NCBI RefSeq assembly: GCF_016862895.1
Contig: NZ_BONV01000019.1
Span: 1 to 64,000, forward strand
Direction: 5' to 3'
Length of the DNA stretch: 64,000 bases
DNA from: Planotetraspora kaengkrachanensis
GTDB lineage: Bacteria; Actinomycetota; Actinomycetes; Streptosporangiales; Streptosporangiaceae
Positions within the stretch are counted from its first letter, which is position 1. Every line of letters starts with the position of its first letter. The position numbers and the translations under genes were made by a program. Of the stretch, positions 17,475-27,962 are shown piece after piece. The notes under the pieces were generated by a model. That model worked only from the letters and a program-made list of their open reading frames with translations, had not been told where the DNA came from and searched no databases.

Positions 17475-18270
17475 CGTGTGCGCCGGGCGGAAGCCCGAGC
17501 CGCTCCGCCGCGTCGCCGAAGTTGATCGCCATGGCCACCAGGCCGGCGGAGTCGGTGAAGGCGACGAGGTCGCCTGGCGGTACCGCCGTGAACGTGTCGC
17601 GGAACGGAACGGTGATCTGCCGTCGTCCCAGCCAGACGGTCAGCATGTCGCCGGCCCGGACGCCCAGGGACGCCACGTCGCCCCCGGTGATCGACAACTG
17701 GACGTTGCCGTGGCGGTCGACGCAGAGGACCTCGCCCTCGGCGGCGCCGTCGCGGATCCGGCACATCGGGGCCGGCAGCAGGACCAGGCTGTTCCCCGGG
17801 ATCGGCGGCCCCACGTCCGTGGGGCTCCTGCCCGCGCACAGATGCGCGGCCACGGGTGCGAAGACGTCCCGGCCGTGGAACGTGGGCGAGACCGGCTGCA
17901 GGAACAGCTCCTCGTTGGCGATCTCGTAGGCCGCCTCGGCACCGCCGACGGCCTGGACGGCCCACGACAGGACTCCGTTGTCAGGCCCGACGAACACCCG
18001 GCCCCCGGCCTCCACCGCGACCGCCCGTCCGGCGCCGCAGGCGGTCGGATCGACGACGGCCAGATGGACGCCGACGGGCAGGTACGGCGTGGTCTGCGCG
18101 AGGATGGCCGCGCCGCGCCGCACGTCCCCGGTGGGGACGAGATGGCCGACGTCGATGATCCTCGCCTCTGGCGCTATACCGACGATGACTCCGTGGCAGG
18201 CGGCGACGAAGCCGTCCTCGAGCCCGTAGTCGGTCAGAAGCGTGATTACTGAGGTCACACTTGGTGACAT
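17443..18270 (-). CDS. SAM hydroxide adenosyltransferase (DUF62)
   Basis: 275 residues. The family hydrolyses S-adenosylmethionine to adenosine and methionine and is related to the fluorinase/chlorinase enzymes. Visible motifs: LLTDYGLEDGFVAACHGVIVG at the N-terminus, VVDPTACG, FVGPDNGVLSWAVQ and TFHGRDVFAPVAAHLCAG. The second domain holds VDRHGNVQLSI (the family's hydroxide-activating Asp/Arg/His area). The halogenase-specific loop cannot be judged by eye, so a halogenase is unlikely but not excluded. It is divergent from the DUF3263 gene; the upstream regions overlap. Removing SAM by hydrolysis would fit the methionine genes 5 kb away, but that link is inference. Confidence 0.88.
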   Translation of the reverse strand: MSPSVTSVITLLTDYGLEDGFVAACHGVIVGIAPEARIIDVGHLVPTGDVRRGAAILAQTTPYLPVGVHLAVVDPTACGAGRAVAVEAGGRVFVGPDNGVLSWAVQAVGGAEAAYEIANEELFLQPVSPTFHGRDVFAPVAAHLCAGRSPTDVGPPIPGNSLVLLPAPMCRIRDGAAEGEVLCVDRHGNVQLSITGGDVASLGVRAGDMLTVWLGRRQITVPFRDTFTAVPPGDLVAFTDSAGLVAMAINFGDAAERLGLPPGAHVRLSPVRQQA

Positions 18271-18353
18271 TACGACTGCCCTTCCGGCCTGAACACCCCG
18301 GGATTGCCTACTACGATGATGGCGGGCGCCGCGAGCCCATCGAGGAGGAGCGG

Positions 18354-18635
18354 ATGGAAACCGAACCGGCCGACGGCGATGGGCTTGTCATCTCGGACAG
18401 AGACCGCCGGATCCTCGCGTTCGAGCGCCAGTGGTGGCGGTACGCGGGAGCGAAGGAACAGGCCATCCGTGAGGCGTTCGACATCTCGGCGACGCGCTAC
18501 TACCAGCTCCTCGGTGAGCTGATCGACAGGCCGGAGGCATTGGAGCACGATCCGATGCTGGTCAAACGTTTACGCCGGATGCGGGCCGGCCGCAGGCGTG
18601 AGCGCGCGGCCCGGCGATTCGGTCTGAACCCATGA
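18354..18635 (+). CDS. DUF3263 small helix-turn-helix-type protein
   Basis: 93 residues, ATG 18354 with GAGGAGGAG upstream. The core ISDRDRRILAFERQWWRYAG then EQAIREAFDISATRYYQLL is the DUF3263 pattern, a winged-helix-like small actinobacterial family (ISxxRYYQxLNxLID). An Arg-rich tail (RRMRAGRRRERAARRFG) could bind nucleic acid. It ends with ATGA overlapping the start of otsB, so the two are translationally coupled. A regulatory role is plausible; none is demonstrated. Confidence 0.85.
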   Translation: METEPADGDGLVISDRDRRILAFERQWWRYAGAKEQAIREAFDISATRYYQLLGELIDRPEALEHDPMLVKRLRRMRAGRRRERAARRFGLNP

Positions 18636-19435
18636 CGATCCCCCGGCACGCCGGGCTCGAGGCCCTGCTCGACGATCCGCAGGGCGCGGTGATCGGGCTC
18701 GACTACGACGGCACCCTCGCCCCCATCGTGGCCGACCCCGCGGCCGCCCGGATCCACCCCGATGCCCCCGGAGTTCTGGCCGAACTGGCCGAGCGGGTCG
18801 GCGGCATCGTGATCGTCACCGGCCGTCCCCCTGGTACGGCTCTCGCGCTCGGGACGAGCGACTCCGGGCCGTCCCTCTCCGACGTTCCCGGCCTCGTCAT
18901 CCTCGGGCACTACGGGCTGGAGCGGTGGGAATCCGGCCGGATCACCGCTCCGCCTCCCTCCCGGGGGCTCGAGCAGGTGCGGGAGCGCCTCCCGCTCATC
19001 GTGGACGGTTTCGACGGCGTGCTGGTCGAGGACAAGGGGCAGGCGGTCGCCGTCCACACCCGGACGAGTCCCGATCCCGAGGCCGCGCTCGAGGCTCTGC
19101 GCGGGCCCGTCGCCGAGCTCGCGATGGAGACGGGGCTGGTGGTGGAGCCGGGACGGCTGGTGCTCGAGCTGCGGCCGGCGGGCGTGGACAAGGGCCGGGC
19201 GCTGTCGAGGTTCCTCGCCGAGCGGAAGGCGCGTTCCGTCATGTTCGTCGGGGACGATCTGGGCGACATCGCCGCGTTCGACGCGGTGGTGGCCGCGCCG
19301 ATCCCCGGCGTCCGGGTGTGCAGCGGCTCCGCCGAGGTGACCGCGCTGGCCGAGCGGGCGGACATCGTCGTCGACGGCCCGGCGGGTGTGGTGGACCTGC
19401 TCCGGACGATCAGCGGGCGGGTGGCCGGCCGCTGA
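18632..19435 (+). CDS. otsB: Trehalose-6-phosphate phosphatase
   Basis: 267 residues, HAD superfamily, removes phosphate from trehalose-6-phosphate. The nucleophile motif is GLDYDGTLAPIV (Asp24 and Asp26), with VIVTGRPP, HYGLERW, the substrate segment LELRPAGVDKGRALSRFL and the metal motif FVGDDLGDIAAFDAV. The length is typical for the actinobacterial single-domain enzyme. It lies in a four-base overlap with the DUF3263 gene, which is unusual company. The synthase otsA is 1.3 kb away on the opposite strand with an MFS gene between them. Confidence 0.95.
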   Translation: MTIPRHAGLEALLDDPQGAVIGLDYDGTLAPIVADPAAARIHPDAPGVLAELAERVGGIVIVTGRPPGTALALGTSDSGPSLSDVPGLVILGHYGLERWESGRITAPPPSRGLEQVRERLPLIVDGFDGVLVEDKGQAVAVHTRTSPDPEAALEALRGPVAELAMETGLVVEPGRLVLELRPAGVDKGRALSRFLAERKARSVMFVGDDLGDIAAFDAVVAAPIPGVRVCSGSAEVTALAERADIVVDGPAGVVDLLRTISGRVAGR

Positions 19436-19465
19436 GTCGCACGACCAGCCGGTGAGCTCCCGCGA

Positions 19466-20647
19466 TCACTCTGTGAGCGGGCGTGTATCGAGGACGCCGA
19501 GCGCGGCGAGCCCGATGAGCACGGGTACGAGCAGGAACGCCGCGTGCGTGCCGAACCCGTCGCCCAGCACGCCGAGGACGAACGGGCCGCCACCCGACCC
19601 GACCGACGCCCAGATCGACGCGGTTCCCGACGCCTGGTCCGGCCTGCCTCCCGAGGCGTCGATGATCCTGGCCAGCGCGAGCGGGAAGTGCAGGGAGATG
19701 CCGAGCCCGCTGAGGGCCAGCCCCGCGTAACCGCCCACCTGCGACGTGCTGAGCCAGAACAACGCCCATCCCAGCAGGGTCACGGCGAGCGCGCCGAGGA
19801 GCAGCGGGCCCGGCCGGAAGCGCAGGGCCAGCCGTGCTCCGCCGAAGCGGCCGATCGCCATCCCCGCGAGCATCGCGGTCAGCCCCTTCGCGGCGGCCGC
19901 CGCCGTCAGGCCGGTCTGCTGGGCGAACAGTTCGGCCGCCCACAGGTTGAAGGTGAACTCGAGCCCGACGCAGCACAGCAGCACGGCACCCGCGATGTGG
20001 AAACGCCTGCCGAAGGGGATCTTTCCGGCAGGTCGATCGGCGGCCGGGGGAGCGGTGGTGAGGCGCGGGGGGATCCATACGCGGCCCATGGTCACGGCGA
20101 GCAGCGCGGTGGCCACGACCGGGACGCACAGGGCGGCCCGCCAGCCGACCGCGGAGCCCGCGAGCACGCTGAACAGGTAGGAGACCGCGATTCCCGCGAT
20201 GACCGCCACCGCGTTGGCCTCGCTGATGGCGGCGGGGCCCGCAGGACCCTGGTGGTCGCTGAGCGCGGCCATCACGACGTAGAGCGTGAGCGAGCCCGCC
20301 GTGCCGGCCACCGCGAACCCGGTCAGGGTGAGGGGAAGCGCGTCGCCGAGGATCACGATGAGGATGCCGGCGTTCATCACGACGAGTCCGGCCCAGACCG
20401 TGACACGGCGGCCGAACCTGACGCTGAGCAGCGGAAGCGTGAGACCCGCGACGACGCCGCCGACGGCCATGGCCGTGCCGTGCAACCCTCCGACGGCCTG
20501 GGAGACGCCCAGTTCGGCGCGGAGCGTGGGCAGCGCGGCCGACAAACCGTAGAGATATGTCGCGAAAGTGGCAAGGACCAAATAGATGAACCAGGTGGGA
20601 CGATCCCTAGTGAAACGAGCTGCCTGCACGGTCGTGGCAGAGTCCAC
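19466..20647 (-). CDS. MFS transporter
   Basis: 393 residues with about 12 membrane helices and a GTG start backed by GGGGG six bases upstream. The family pattern LSVRFGRRVTVWAG sits after helix 2, and the second half begins after a soluble loop rich in Pro (about residues 185-212). The sequence resembles CynX/MdfA-type or sugar-efflux-type MFS proteins; no substrate can be read. It lies between otsB and otsA on the otsA strand; 56 bases separate its start from the otsA stop. Confidence 0.88.
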   Translation of the reverse strand: MDSATTVQAARFTRDRPTWFIYLVLATFATYLYGLSAALPTLRAELGVSQAVGGLHGTAMAVGGVVAGLTLPLLSVRFGRRVTVWAGLVVMNAGILIVILGDALPLTLTGFAVAGTAGSLTLYVVMAALSDHQGPAGPAAISEANAVAVIAGIAVSYLFSVLAGSAVGWRAALCVPVVATALLAVTMGRVWIPPRLTTAPPAADRPAGKIPFGRRFHIAGAVLLCCVGLEFTFNLWAAELFAQQTGLTAAAAAKGLTAMLAGMAIGRFGGARLALRFRPGPLLLGALAVTLLGWALFWLSTSQVGGYAGLALSGLGISLHFPLALARIIDASGGRPDQASGTASIWASVGSGGGPFVLGVLGDGFGTHAAFLLVPVLIGLAALGVLDTRPLTE

Positions 20648-20703
20648 CCAGTCCCCCGAACTCGCACGTCAAATGGAGGGAAAGGCTAGCATTCGTGCTT
20701 TTG

Positions 20704-22134
<1,431 letters not shown>

Positions 22135-22203
22135 GCACGAAGATTAATCAAAGCTGACACCGATCAATAGGATCTCGGTCAATCGCGGAAAGGCTTGATC
22201 CGT

Positions 22204-22755
22204 ATGGCACTGGACGAGGCGGTCGACGAGCTGGCCAGGACGGCCGCGCAAGGCGATCACCGATCGCTCGGCGAGCTGCTCCGCAGGATCGAGCCCGACG
22301 TCATCCGGCACTGCGAGCGGCTTCTGCCGTACCGGCAGGACGCGGAGGAGGCGGCGCAGGACACGCTGCTGGCCGTCGCCCGCAACATCAGCAGGTTCGA
22401 GGGCCGCTCCCGGTTCGGCACCTGGCTGCACATCGTGACGGTGAACTGCGCCAGGACGACCTACCGGTCGCTCAAGCGCCGCTCGTCGGAACAGGTGGAG
22501 GAACTGCCCGAGCAGCGGCCCGACCCCCGGCGGGTCAGCGTCATCGCCGGGTCACGCCTGGACCTGCTCGACGCCATGGAGGCGCTGGAGGCGGACAAGC
22601 CCGACCTGGCCCACGCCCTGGTGTTACGCGACATCTGCGAGCTCGACTACGCGGAGATCGCCGACCAGCTCGGCATCCCCGTCGGGACCGCCAAGTCGCG
22701 CATCCACCAGGCGCGCAAGTACGTTCAGGCGGTGCTCGGCGACGCGTACCGCTGA
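22204..22755 (+). CDS. ECF-type sigma-70 family RNA polymerase sigma factor
   Basis: 183 residues. Region 2 is recognisable in EEAAQDTLLAVARNISRFEGRSRFGTWLHIVTVNCART; region 4 in LAHALVLRDICELDYAEIADQLGIPVGTAKSRIHQARKYV. The linker is about 40 residues, as in group 4 factors. ATG 22204 (GGAAAGG ten bases upstream) is preferred over TTG 22195. No anti-sigma gene follows, which is unusual for an ECF factor; it is followed by the SAM riboswitch of metM. The target regulon is unknown. Confidence 0.92.
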   Translation: MALDEAVDELARTAAQGDHRSLGELLRRIEPDVIRHCERLLPYRQDAEEAAQDTLLAVARNISRFEGRSRFGTWLHIVTVNCARTTYRSLKRRSSEQVEELPEQRPDPRRVSVIAGSRLDLLDAMEALEADKPDLAHALVLRDICELDYAEIADQLGIPVGTAKSRIHQARKYVQAVLGDAYR

Positions 22756-22861
22756 GCGGCGGCGGACGTTCGTATCCCGGATCGTGAGACGACGGAACGG
22801 ACATGCGGGACGTCGGGGTACAGTGCTAGAGACCTGCTCGGCGGGTCTACAACTGAACATT

Positions 22862-22998
22862 GCTCATCCAGAGGGGTGGAGGGACCGGCCCTGCGAAGCC
22901 CCGGCAACCTTCCCGGCGTCCGACTCGTGACCACGAGGCCGGCCGGGACAGGTGCCAATTCCGGCTCGTGATCAGGGTGGTCGCGAGCGAAGATGAGG
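22862..22998 (+). ncRNA. SAM-I (S-box) riboswitch upstream of metM
   Basis: The core is recognisable base by base: AGAGGGGTGGAGGGACCGGC at about 22870-22889, then CCCGGCAACC at about 22903-22912 and GGTGCCAATTCC at about 22953-22964, the conserved S-box P2, J2/3 and P3/P4 segments. P1 is formed by CTCATC (22863-22868) and GATGAG (22992-22997). The 3' arm of P1 runs into the purine-rich GAGGGAAAGG (22995-23004) that should be the metM ribosome-binding site, so SAM binding would probably block translation initiation; no terminator with a T tract is seen. SAM-I control of a threonine-synthase-like gene is itself evidence that the gene serves methionine synthesis. Confidence 0.93.
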
Positions 22999-23013
22999 GA
23001 AAGGCCTCGCTTC

Positions 23014-24264
23014 ATGGCGCTTACAGATGCCCCCCAGTTCGGCCCCGCGACCGGTCTTTCGTGCCGTGAATGCGGCACCGTCTACGACCTCGGTCCGCTC
23101 TTCGCCTGTGCCGAGTGTTTCGGGCCACTTGAGGTGGCGTACGACTTCGGGGATGTCCGCCGGGAGGACATCGAATCCGGCCCGACCAACATCTGGCGCT
23201 ACCGGGTGCTGCTCCCCGTTCCCGAGAACGTGGCCACCAAGCCCAACCTCCAGCCTGGCTGGACGAAGCTGGTCAAGGCCGACAACCTCGCAGCCGAGCT
23301 CGGCCTGCGTTCCCTCCACGTCAAGGACGACTCGGGCAACCCCACCCACTCGTTCAAGGACCGGGTCGTGTCCATCGCCCTCGAGGCGGCCAGGACCTTC
23401 GGCTTCCACACGCTCTCCTGCTCCTCCACGGGCAACCTCGCCGGAGCGGTCGGCGCGGCGGCGGCCCGCGCCGGACTCGACTCCTGCGTCTTCATCCCCG
23501 CGAACCTCGAAGAGGCCAAGGTCACCATGGCCGCCGTCTACGGCGGCCGTCTGGTCGCCATCGACGGCACCTACGACGAGGTGAACCGCTTCTGCTCCGA
23601 GCTGATCGGCGACGAGCTGGGGGAGAAGTGGGGCTTCGTCAACGTCAACCTCCGGCCGTTCTACGCGGAGGGCTCCAAGACGCTGGCCTACGAGATCGCC
23701 GAGCAGCTCGGCTGGCGGCTCCCCGACCAGATCGTCATCCCGATCGCGTCGGGCTCGCAGCTCACGAAGATCGACAAGGGCTTCCGCGAGCTCATCAAGC
23801 TCGGGCTCGTCGAGGACAAGCCGTACCGGATCTTCGGCGCCCAGGCGGAGGGCTGCTCGCCGGTCTCCGCGGCGTTCAAGGCGGGGCACGACGTGGTTCA
23901 GCCGGTCCGGCCGAACACGATCGCCAAGTCCCTCGCCATCGGCAACCCCGCGGACGGGCCGTACGTGCTGGACATCGCCAGGCGCACCGGCGGCGCGGTG
24001 GAGGACGTCGACGACCACGAGGTGGTCGAGGCGATCCGGCTGCTGGCCCGGACGGAGGGCGTCTTCGCGGAGACGGCGGGCGGCGTGACCGTCGGCGTCC
24101 TGCGCAAGCTGGTCAGGAACGGCGTGCTCGACCCGGACGCGGAGACCGTCGTGCTCAACACGGGTGACGGGCTCAAGACGCTCGACGCGGTCGCCGCCGA
24201 GGCGCGGCCCACCGCCGTCATCCGCCCCTCCCTCGAGGCGTTCCGTACGGCATTCGCCAACTGA
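23014..24264 (+). CDS. metM: PLP-dependent homocysteine synthase MetM (threonine-synthase-like, uses O-phosphohomoserine)
   Basis: 416 residues. It has the ThrC fold: an N-terminal zinc-ribbon-like pair (CREC at 17-20, CAEC at 32-35), the PLP lysine in NPTHSFKDR (Lys115) and SCSSTGNLAGAVGAAAARAG for the PLP phosphate. Automatic annotation would say threonine synthase. I prefer MetM: the gene has a SAM-I riboswitch, and a ThiS/MoaD-like carrier follows 44 bases later. This pair is the arrangement described in Streptomyces, where MetM makes L-homocysteine from O-phospho-L-homoserine using thiocarboxylated MetO as sulfur donor. ATG 23014 is chosen for the AAGG ribosome-binding site at 23001-23004; ATG 22993 lies inside the riboswitch P1. 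A true thrC elsewhere in the genome is expected. Confidence 0.85.
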   Translation: MALTDAPQFGPATGLSCRECGTVYDLGPLFACAECFGPLEVAYDFGDVRREDIESGPTNIWRYRVLLPVPENVATKPNLQPGWTKLVKADNLAAELGLRSLHVKDDSGNPTHSFKDRVVSIALEAARTFGFHTLSCSSTGNLAGAVGAAAARAGLDSCVFIPANLEEAKVTMAAVYGGRLVAIDGTYDEVNRFCSELIGDELGEKWGFVNVNLRPFYAEGSKTLAYEIAEQLGWRLPDQIVIPIASGSQLTKIDKGFRELIKLGLVEDKPYRIFGAQAEGCSPVSAAFKAGHDVVQPVRPNTIAKSLAIGNPADGPYVLDIARRTGGAVEDVDDHEVVEAIRLLARTEGVFAETAGGVTVGVLRKLVRNGVLDPDAETVVLNTGDGLKTLDAVAAEARPTAVIRPSLEAFRTAFAN

Positions 24265-24308
24265 AGCCGTTTCTCCAAGCCCAACTGAAGCAAGAAAGCG
24301 AGCCAAAA

Positions 24309-24584
24309 ATGAGCGTTTCAGTGCGGATTCCGACGATTCTGCGCACTTACACGAGCGGCGCCGCGGAGGTTTCCAGCGACGGGGGAACGCTCCGGGAAGT
24401 CCTGCAGAAGCTGGACGCCGACTATCCGGGCATCGGAGGTCGAATCCTGGATGAAACGGGCAAGATCCGGCGTTTTGTCAATGTTTATGTGGGTGAAGAG
24501 GACGTCCGTTTCACGGAGGGGCTCGACACGCCCACGCCCGGCGGCAGCCAGATCTCCGTCATCCCGGCCGTTGCCGGCGGTTGA
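24309..24584 (+). CDS. metO: ThiS/MoaD-like sulfur carrier protein (MetO)
   Basis: 91 residues with a ubiquitin-like beta-grasp pattern (SVRIPTILRTYTSGAAEVS, RRFVNVYVGEEDVRF, GSQISVIPAVAGG) ending in the diagnostic Gly-Gly. The C-terminal glycine is adenylated by an E1-like enzyme and converted to a thiocarboxylate. It closely resembles CysO-type carriers. Placed directly after metM with no terminator between, it is the probable sulfur donor for homocysteine. The activating E1-like enzyme and any JAMM/Mec-type protease are not in the window. Confidence 0.88.
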   Translation: MSVSVRIPTILRTYTSGAAEVSSDGGTLREVLQKLDADYPGIGGRILDETGKIRRFVNVYVGEEDVRFTEGLDTPTPGGSQISVIPAVAGG

Positions 24585-24592
24585 TCGATCCG

Positions 24593-24619
24593 GAAGCGCA
24601 TGGGCCTGACATGCGCTTC
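24593..24619 (+). terminator. Hairpin terminator after metO
   Basis: GAAGCGCATG at 24593-24602 is perfectly complementary to CATGCGCTTC at 24610-24619, a 10-bp stem with a seven-base loop, followed by TATCATTATC. It ends the riboswitch-metM-metO unit and separates it from the cold shock gene. Confidence 0.8.
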
Positions 24620-24837
24620 TATCATTATCGAAGTCAATCGCCACTCGGAAATGGTGCAATAATCAACTATCCGGCCCCTAACTGAATATTCGCCGTTTAC
24701 AGCTTTGAGCGAACGCCATGAAGTGGTTTGCTGATTGACTCTGTTGTGCCACGGCTTGACACGGGTATGGTCGAGGACGATCGACGTAATCGGGGGCTTC
24801 TTGGCGTGGTCCCCAGCCCAGCAAGAGGAGTCGGAAA

Positions 24838-25038
24838 GTGGCGCAGGGCACCGTCAAATGGTTTAACGCGGACAAGGGCTACGGCTTCATCGCGGTAGAC
24901 GGTGGTAAGGACGTGTTCGTCCATTACTCGGCAATCATGATGGACGGATACAAGGCCCTCGAGCAGGGCCAGCGAGTCGAGTTCGACATCACGCAGGGCC
25001 AGAAGGGGCCCCAGGCGGAAGGCGTCCGGACCGTCTGA
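24838..25038 (+). CDS. Cold shock protein (CspA family)
   Basis: 66 residues, GTG start, single cold shock domain with both RNP motifs: KGYGFI (RNP1) and VFVHYSAI (RNP2). It is a single-stranded nucleic acid chaperone. The 250-base gap before it includes a probable long 5' leader; TTGACA at 24756-24761 is a candidate -35 but no good -10 at the right distance is seen. It ends with a strong terminator, so it is monocistronic. Confidence 0.96.
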   Translation: MAQGTVKWFNADKGYGFIAVDGGKDVFVHYSAIMMDGYKALEQGQRVEFDITQGQKGPQAEGVRTV

Positions 25039-25059
25039 TCCGTTCAGCACCCTCTACGT

Positions 25060-25091
25060 AAGGCCCGGTTCGTACCAACGAGCCGGGCCTT
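25060..25091 (+). terminator. Strong hairpin terminator after the cold shock gene
   Basis: AAGGCCCGGTTCGT at 25060-25073 and ACGAGCCGGGCCTT at 25078-25091 form a 14-bp stem (one G-T pair) with an ACCA loop. It closes the small cold-shock transcript. Confidence 0.88.
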
Positions 25092-25155
25092 CCACGTGGC
25101 CGGACTTACCCGTACAAGCTGGTCAGGCTGGCATCCGCTTGCACTCGCAGGGGTA

Positions 25156-25199
25156 GAGTGCTAAACACGTGTTTGGCACTCTGAGGTCGAGAGTGACAA
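25156..25199. promoter_or_regulatory. CIRCE operator (HrcA) with an extra half-site, upstream of groEL
   Basis: TTGGCACTC at 25173-25181, nine bases, then GAGTGACAA at 25191-25199 matches CIRCE (TTAGCACTC-N9-GAGTGCTAA) with three mismatches. A further half-site, GAGTGCTAA, is exact at 25156-25164, and it forms a 26-bp near-perfect palindrome (25156-25181) with the left half-site. A possible promoter, TTGCAC at 25139-25144 and TAAACA at 25162-25167 (17-base spacer), would be covered. HrcA control of groEL is well established; I do not see hrcA here. Confidence 0.8.
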
Positions 25200-25277
25200 C
25201 TCAGCGGGATCGAGGCGATGGGGCCTGCGAAAGGAAAGCGGGCCCGTGCCGTCGCGGGCGTCGGCTCGGTCCGTTAA

Positions 25278-26933
<1,656 letters not shown>

Positions 26934-26953
26934 GTCTTCACCGCACGCGAGAA

Positions 26954-26986
26954 GGGGCGGTTCCCGACCGGGAACCGCCCCTTTTT
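26954..26986 (+). terminator. Rho-independent terminator after groEL
   Basis: GGGGCGGTTCCC at 26954-26965, loop GACC, GGGAACCGCCCC at 26970-26981, then five T residues. This is the best textbook terminator in the window. Confidence 0.95.
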
Positions 26987-27052
26987 CGTGTCTCAGACCC
27001 CGTGTCTCAGACCCCGTGTCTCAGACCCCGTGTCTCAGACCCCGTGCCTGAG
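26987..27052. repeat. Tandem repeat, 14-bp unit x4 plus a partial copy
   Basis: The unit CGTGTCTCAGACCC occurs exactly four times in a row (26987-27000, 27001-27014, 27015-27028, 27029-27042) and then a degenerate copy (CGTGCCTGAG) at 27043-27052. It lies between the groEL terminator and the stop of the DUF4190 gene, in non-coding DNA. The unit contains GTCTCAGAC, which is nearly self-complementary, so each copy may hold a small palindrome. Confidence 0.95.
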
Positions 27053-27075
27053 TCCTCCGTCCCGGCTTCTCGAGA

Positions 27076-27867
27076 TCAGGGACGCGCCGAGCCGGTCAGT
27101 TTGCCGGCATCCAGGTCGACCACCATGCAGTCGACAGTGCGGTCGACACTCCAGACGGAGGCGCTCGACGGGTACAGCACGAAGGAGTTGAGCCGGTCGA
27201 GCATCGGACTGTCTGCGAGCAGGCTGTAGAGCCGCTGGTCACACGAGTCCGCCGCCGCATCGCCGGCGGCCTCCCTGCCAGGCCACGCGCCGGCGGGGAG
27301 ATCGAACACGACGATCACCTCGGCGTCGTGAGGCTGGGCGCAGGGCACCGCCTTCAGCGTGGTGATCACCTTGCCTTCGACTACGCCGTCCACGCAGTCG
27401 CCCTCGTGCAGGCTGGTGACCGACACCGAGCCGCCGCGGGTGACGGTGCCCGTCTCGTCGCGCTCCGCGACGCCCAGTGTGGCGATGGTCATGAGCAGAG
27501 CGAAGAGGGCGATCCACAACCCCGAAACGATCAGACCCGCGATCGCGAGGCCCTTGCCCTTGTCGCCCCGCTTCCTGATCTGCGCCAGCGCGACGATGCC
27601 GAAGATGATCGAGAGCAGGAGGACGCCGAGGATCCCGAGGACGAGGGCCGCGATCGCGAAGCCGTTGGTCCGCGCGGGGGGCGGCGGAGGGTAGCCGTAC
27701 GGCGGGGGATACGGGGACCCGTACGGGCCGGGCGGCGGGATGGTCGGCGCGCCGTACGGGCCGGGCGGGGCACCCTGGGGGACGGGCGGTGGGGGGTAGG
27801 GGGATCCGTAGGAGCCGGGCGGCGGTGGCGCCGCCGGCTGGTTGCCCCCGGAATAAGGTTCACTCAC
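27076..27867 (-). CDS. DUF4190 / septum-formation-type membrane protein with Pro-rich N-terminus
   Basis: 263 residues. Residues 1-65 are Pro/Gly/Tyr-rich (SPYPPPPVPQGAPPGPYG repeats), followed by two membrane helices (FAIAALVLGILGVLLLSIIFG and GLIVSGLWIALFALLMTIAT) in the DUF4190 pattern with the linker ALAQIRKRGDKGKGLAIAGL. The outer C-terminal domain (SLHEGDCVDGVVEGK...VPCAQPHDAEVIVVFDL...CDQRL...DCMVV) fits the septum formation family seen in actinobacteria, with paired cysteines. The Pro-rich part faces the cytoplasm. Function is not established. Confidence 0.82.
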   Translation of the reverse strand: MSEPYSGGNQPAAPPPPGSYGSPYPPPPVPQGAPPGPYGAPTIPPPGPYGSPYPPPYGYPPPPPARTNGFAIAALVLGILGVLLLSIIFGIVALAQIRKRGDKGKGLAIAGLIVSGLWIALFALLMTIATLGVAERDETGTVTRGGSVSVTSLHEGDCVDGVVEGKVITTLKAVPCAQPHDAEVIVVFDLPAGAWPGREAAGDAAADSCDQRLYSLLADSPMLDRLNSFVLYPSSASVWSVDRTVDCMVVDLDAGKLTGSARP

Positions 27868-27962
27868 GACGCCAAATAATGCCGTGTCATGATTTATTGC
27901 GACAAATAGGTAATGGCAATTACCGGCGACCGGAGAGCGGTGAGTTTCGTCTCGCGGGTTCT

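Noticed and set aside
22993..23013. Start of metM at ATG 22993
   Set aside because: This ATG lies within P1 of the SAM-I riboswitch and has no ribosome-binding site; ATG 23014 does.
27909..27924. GGTAAT-GGCA-ATTACC hairpin upstream of the DUF4190 gene
   Set aside because: Six base pairs with no partner regulator nearby; such short palindromes are common by chance.
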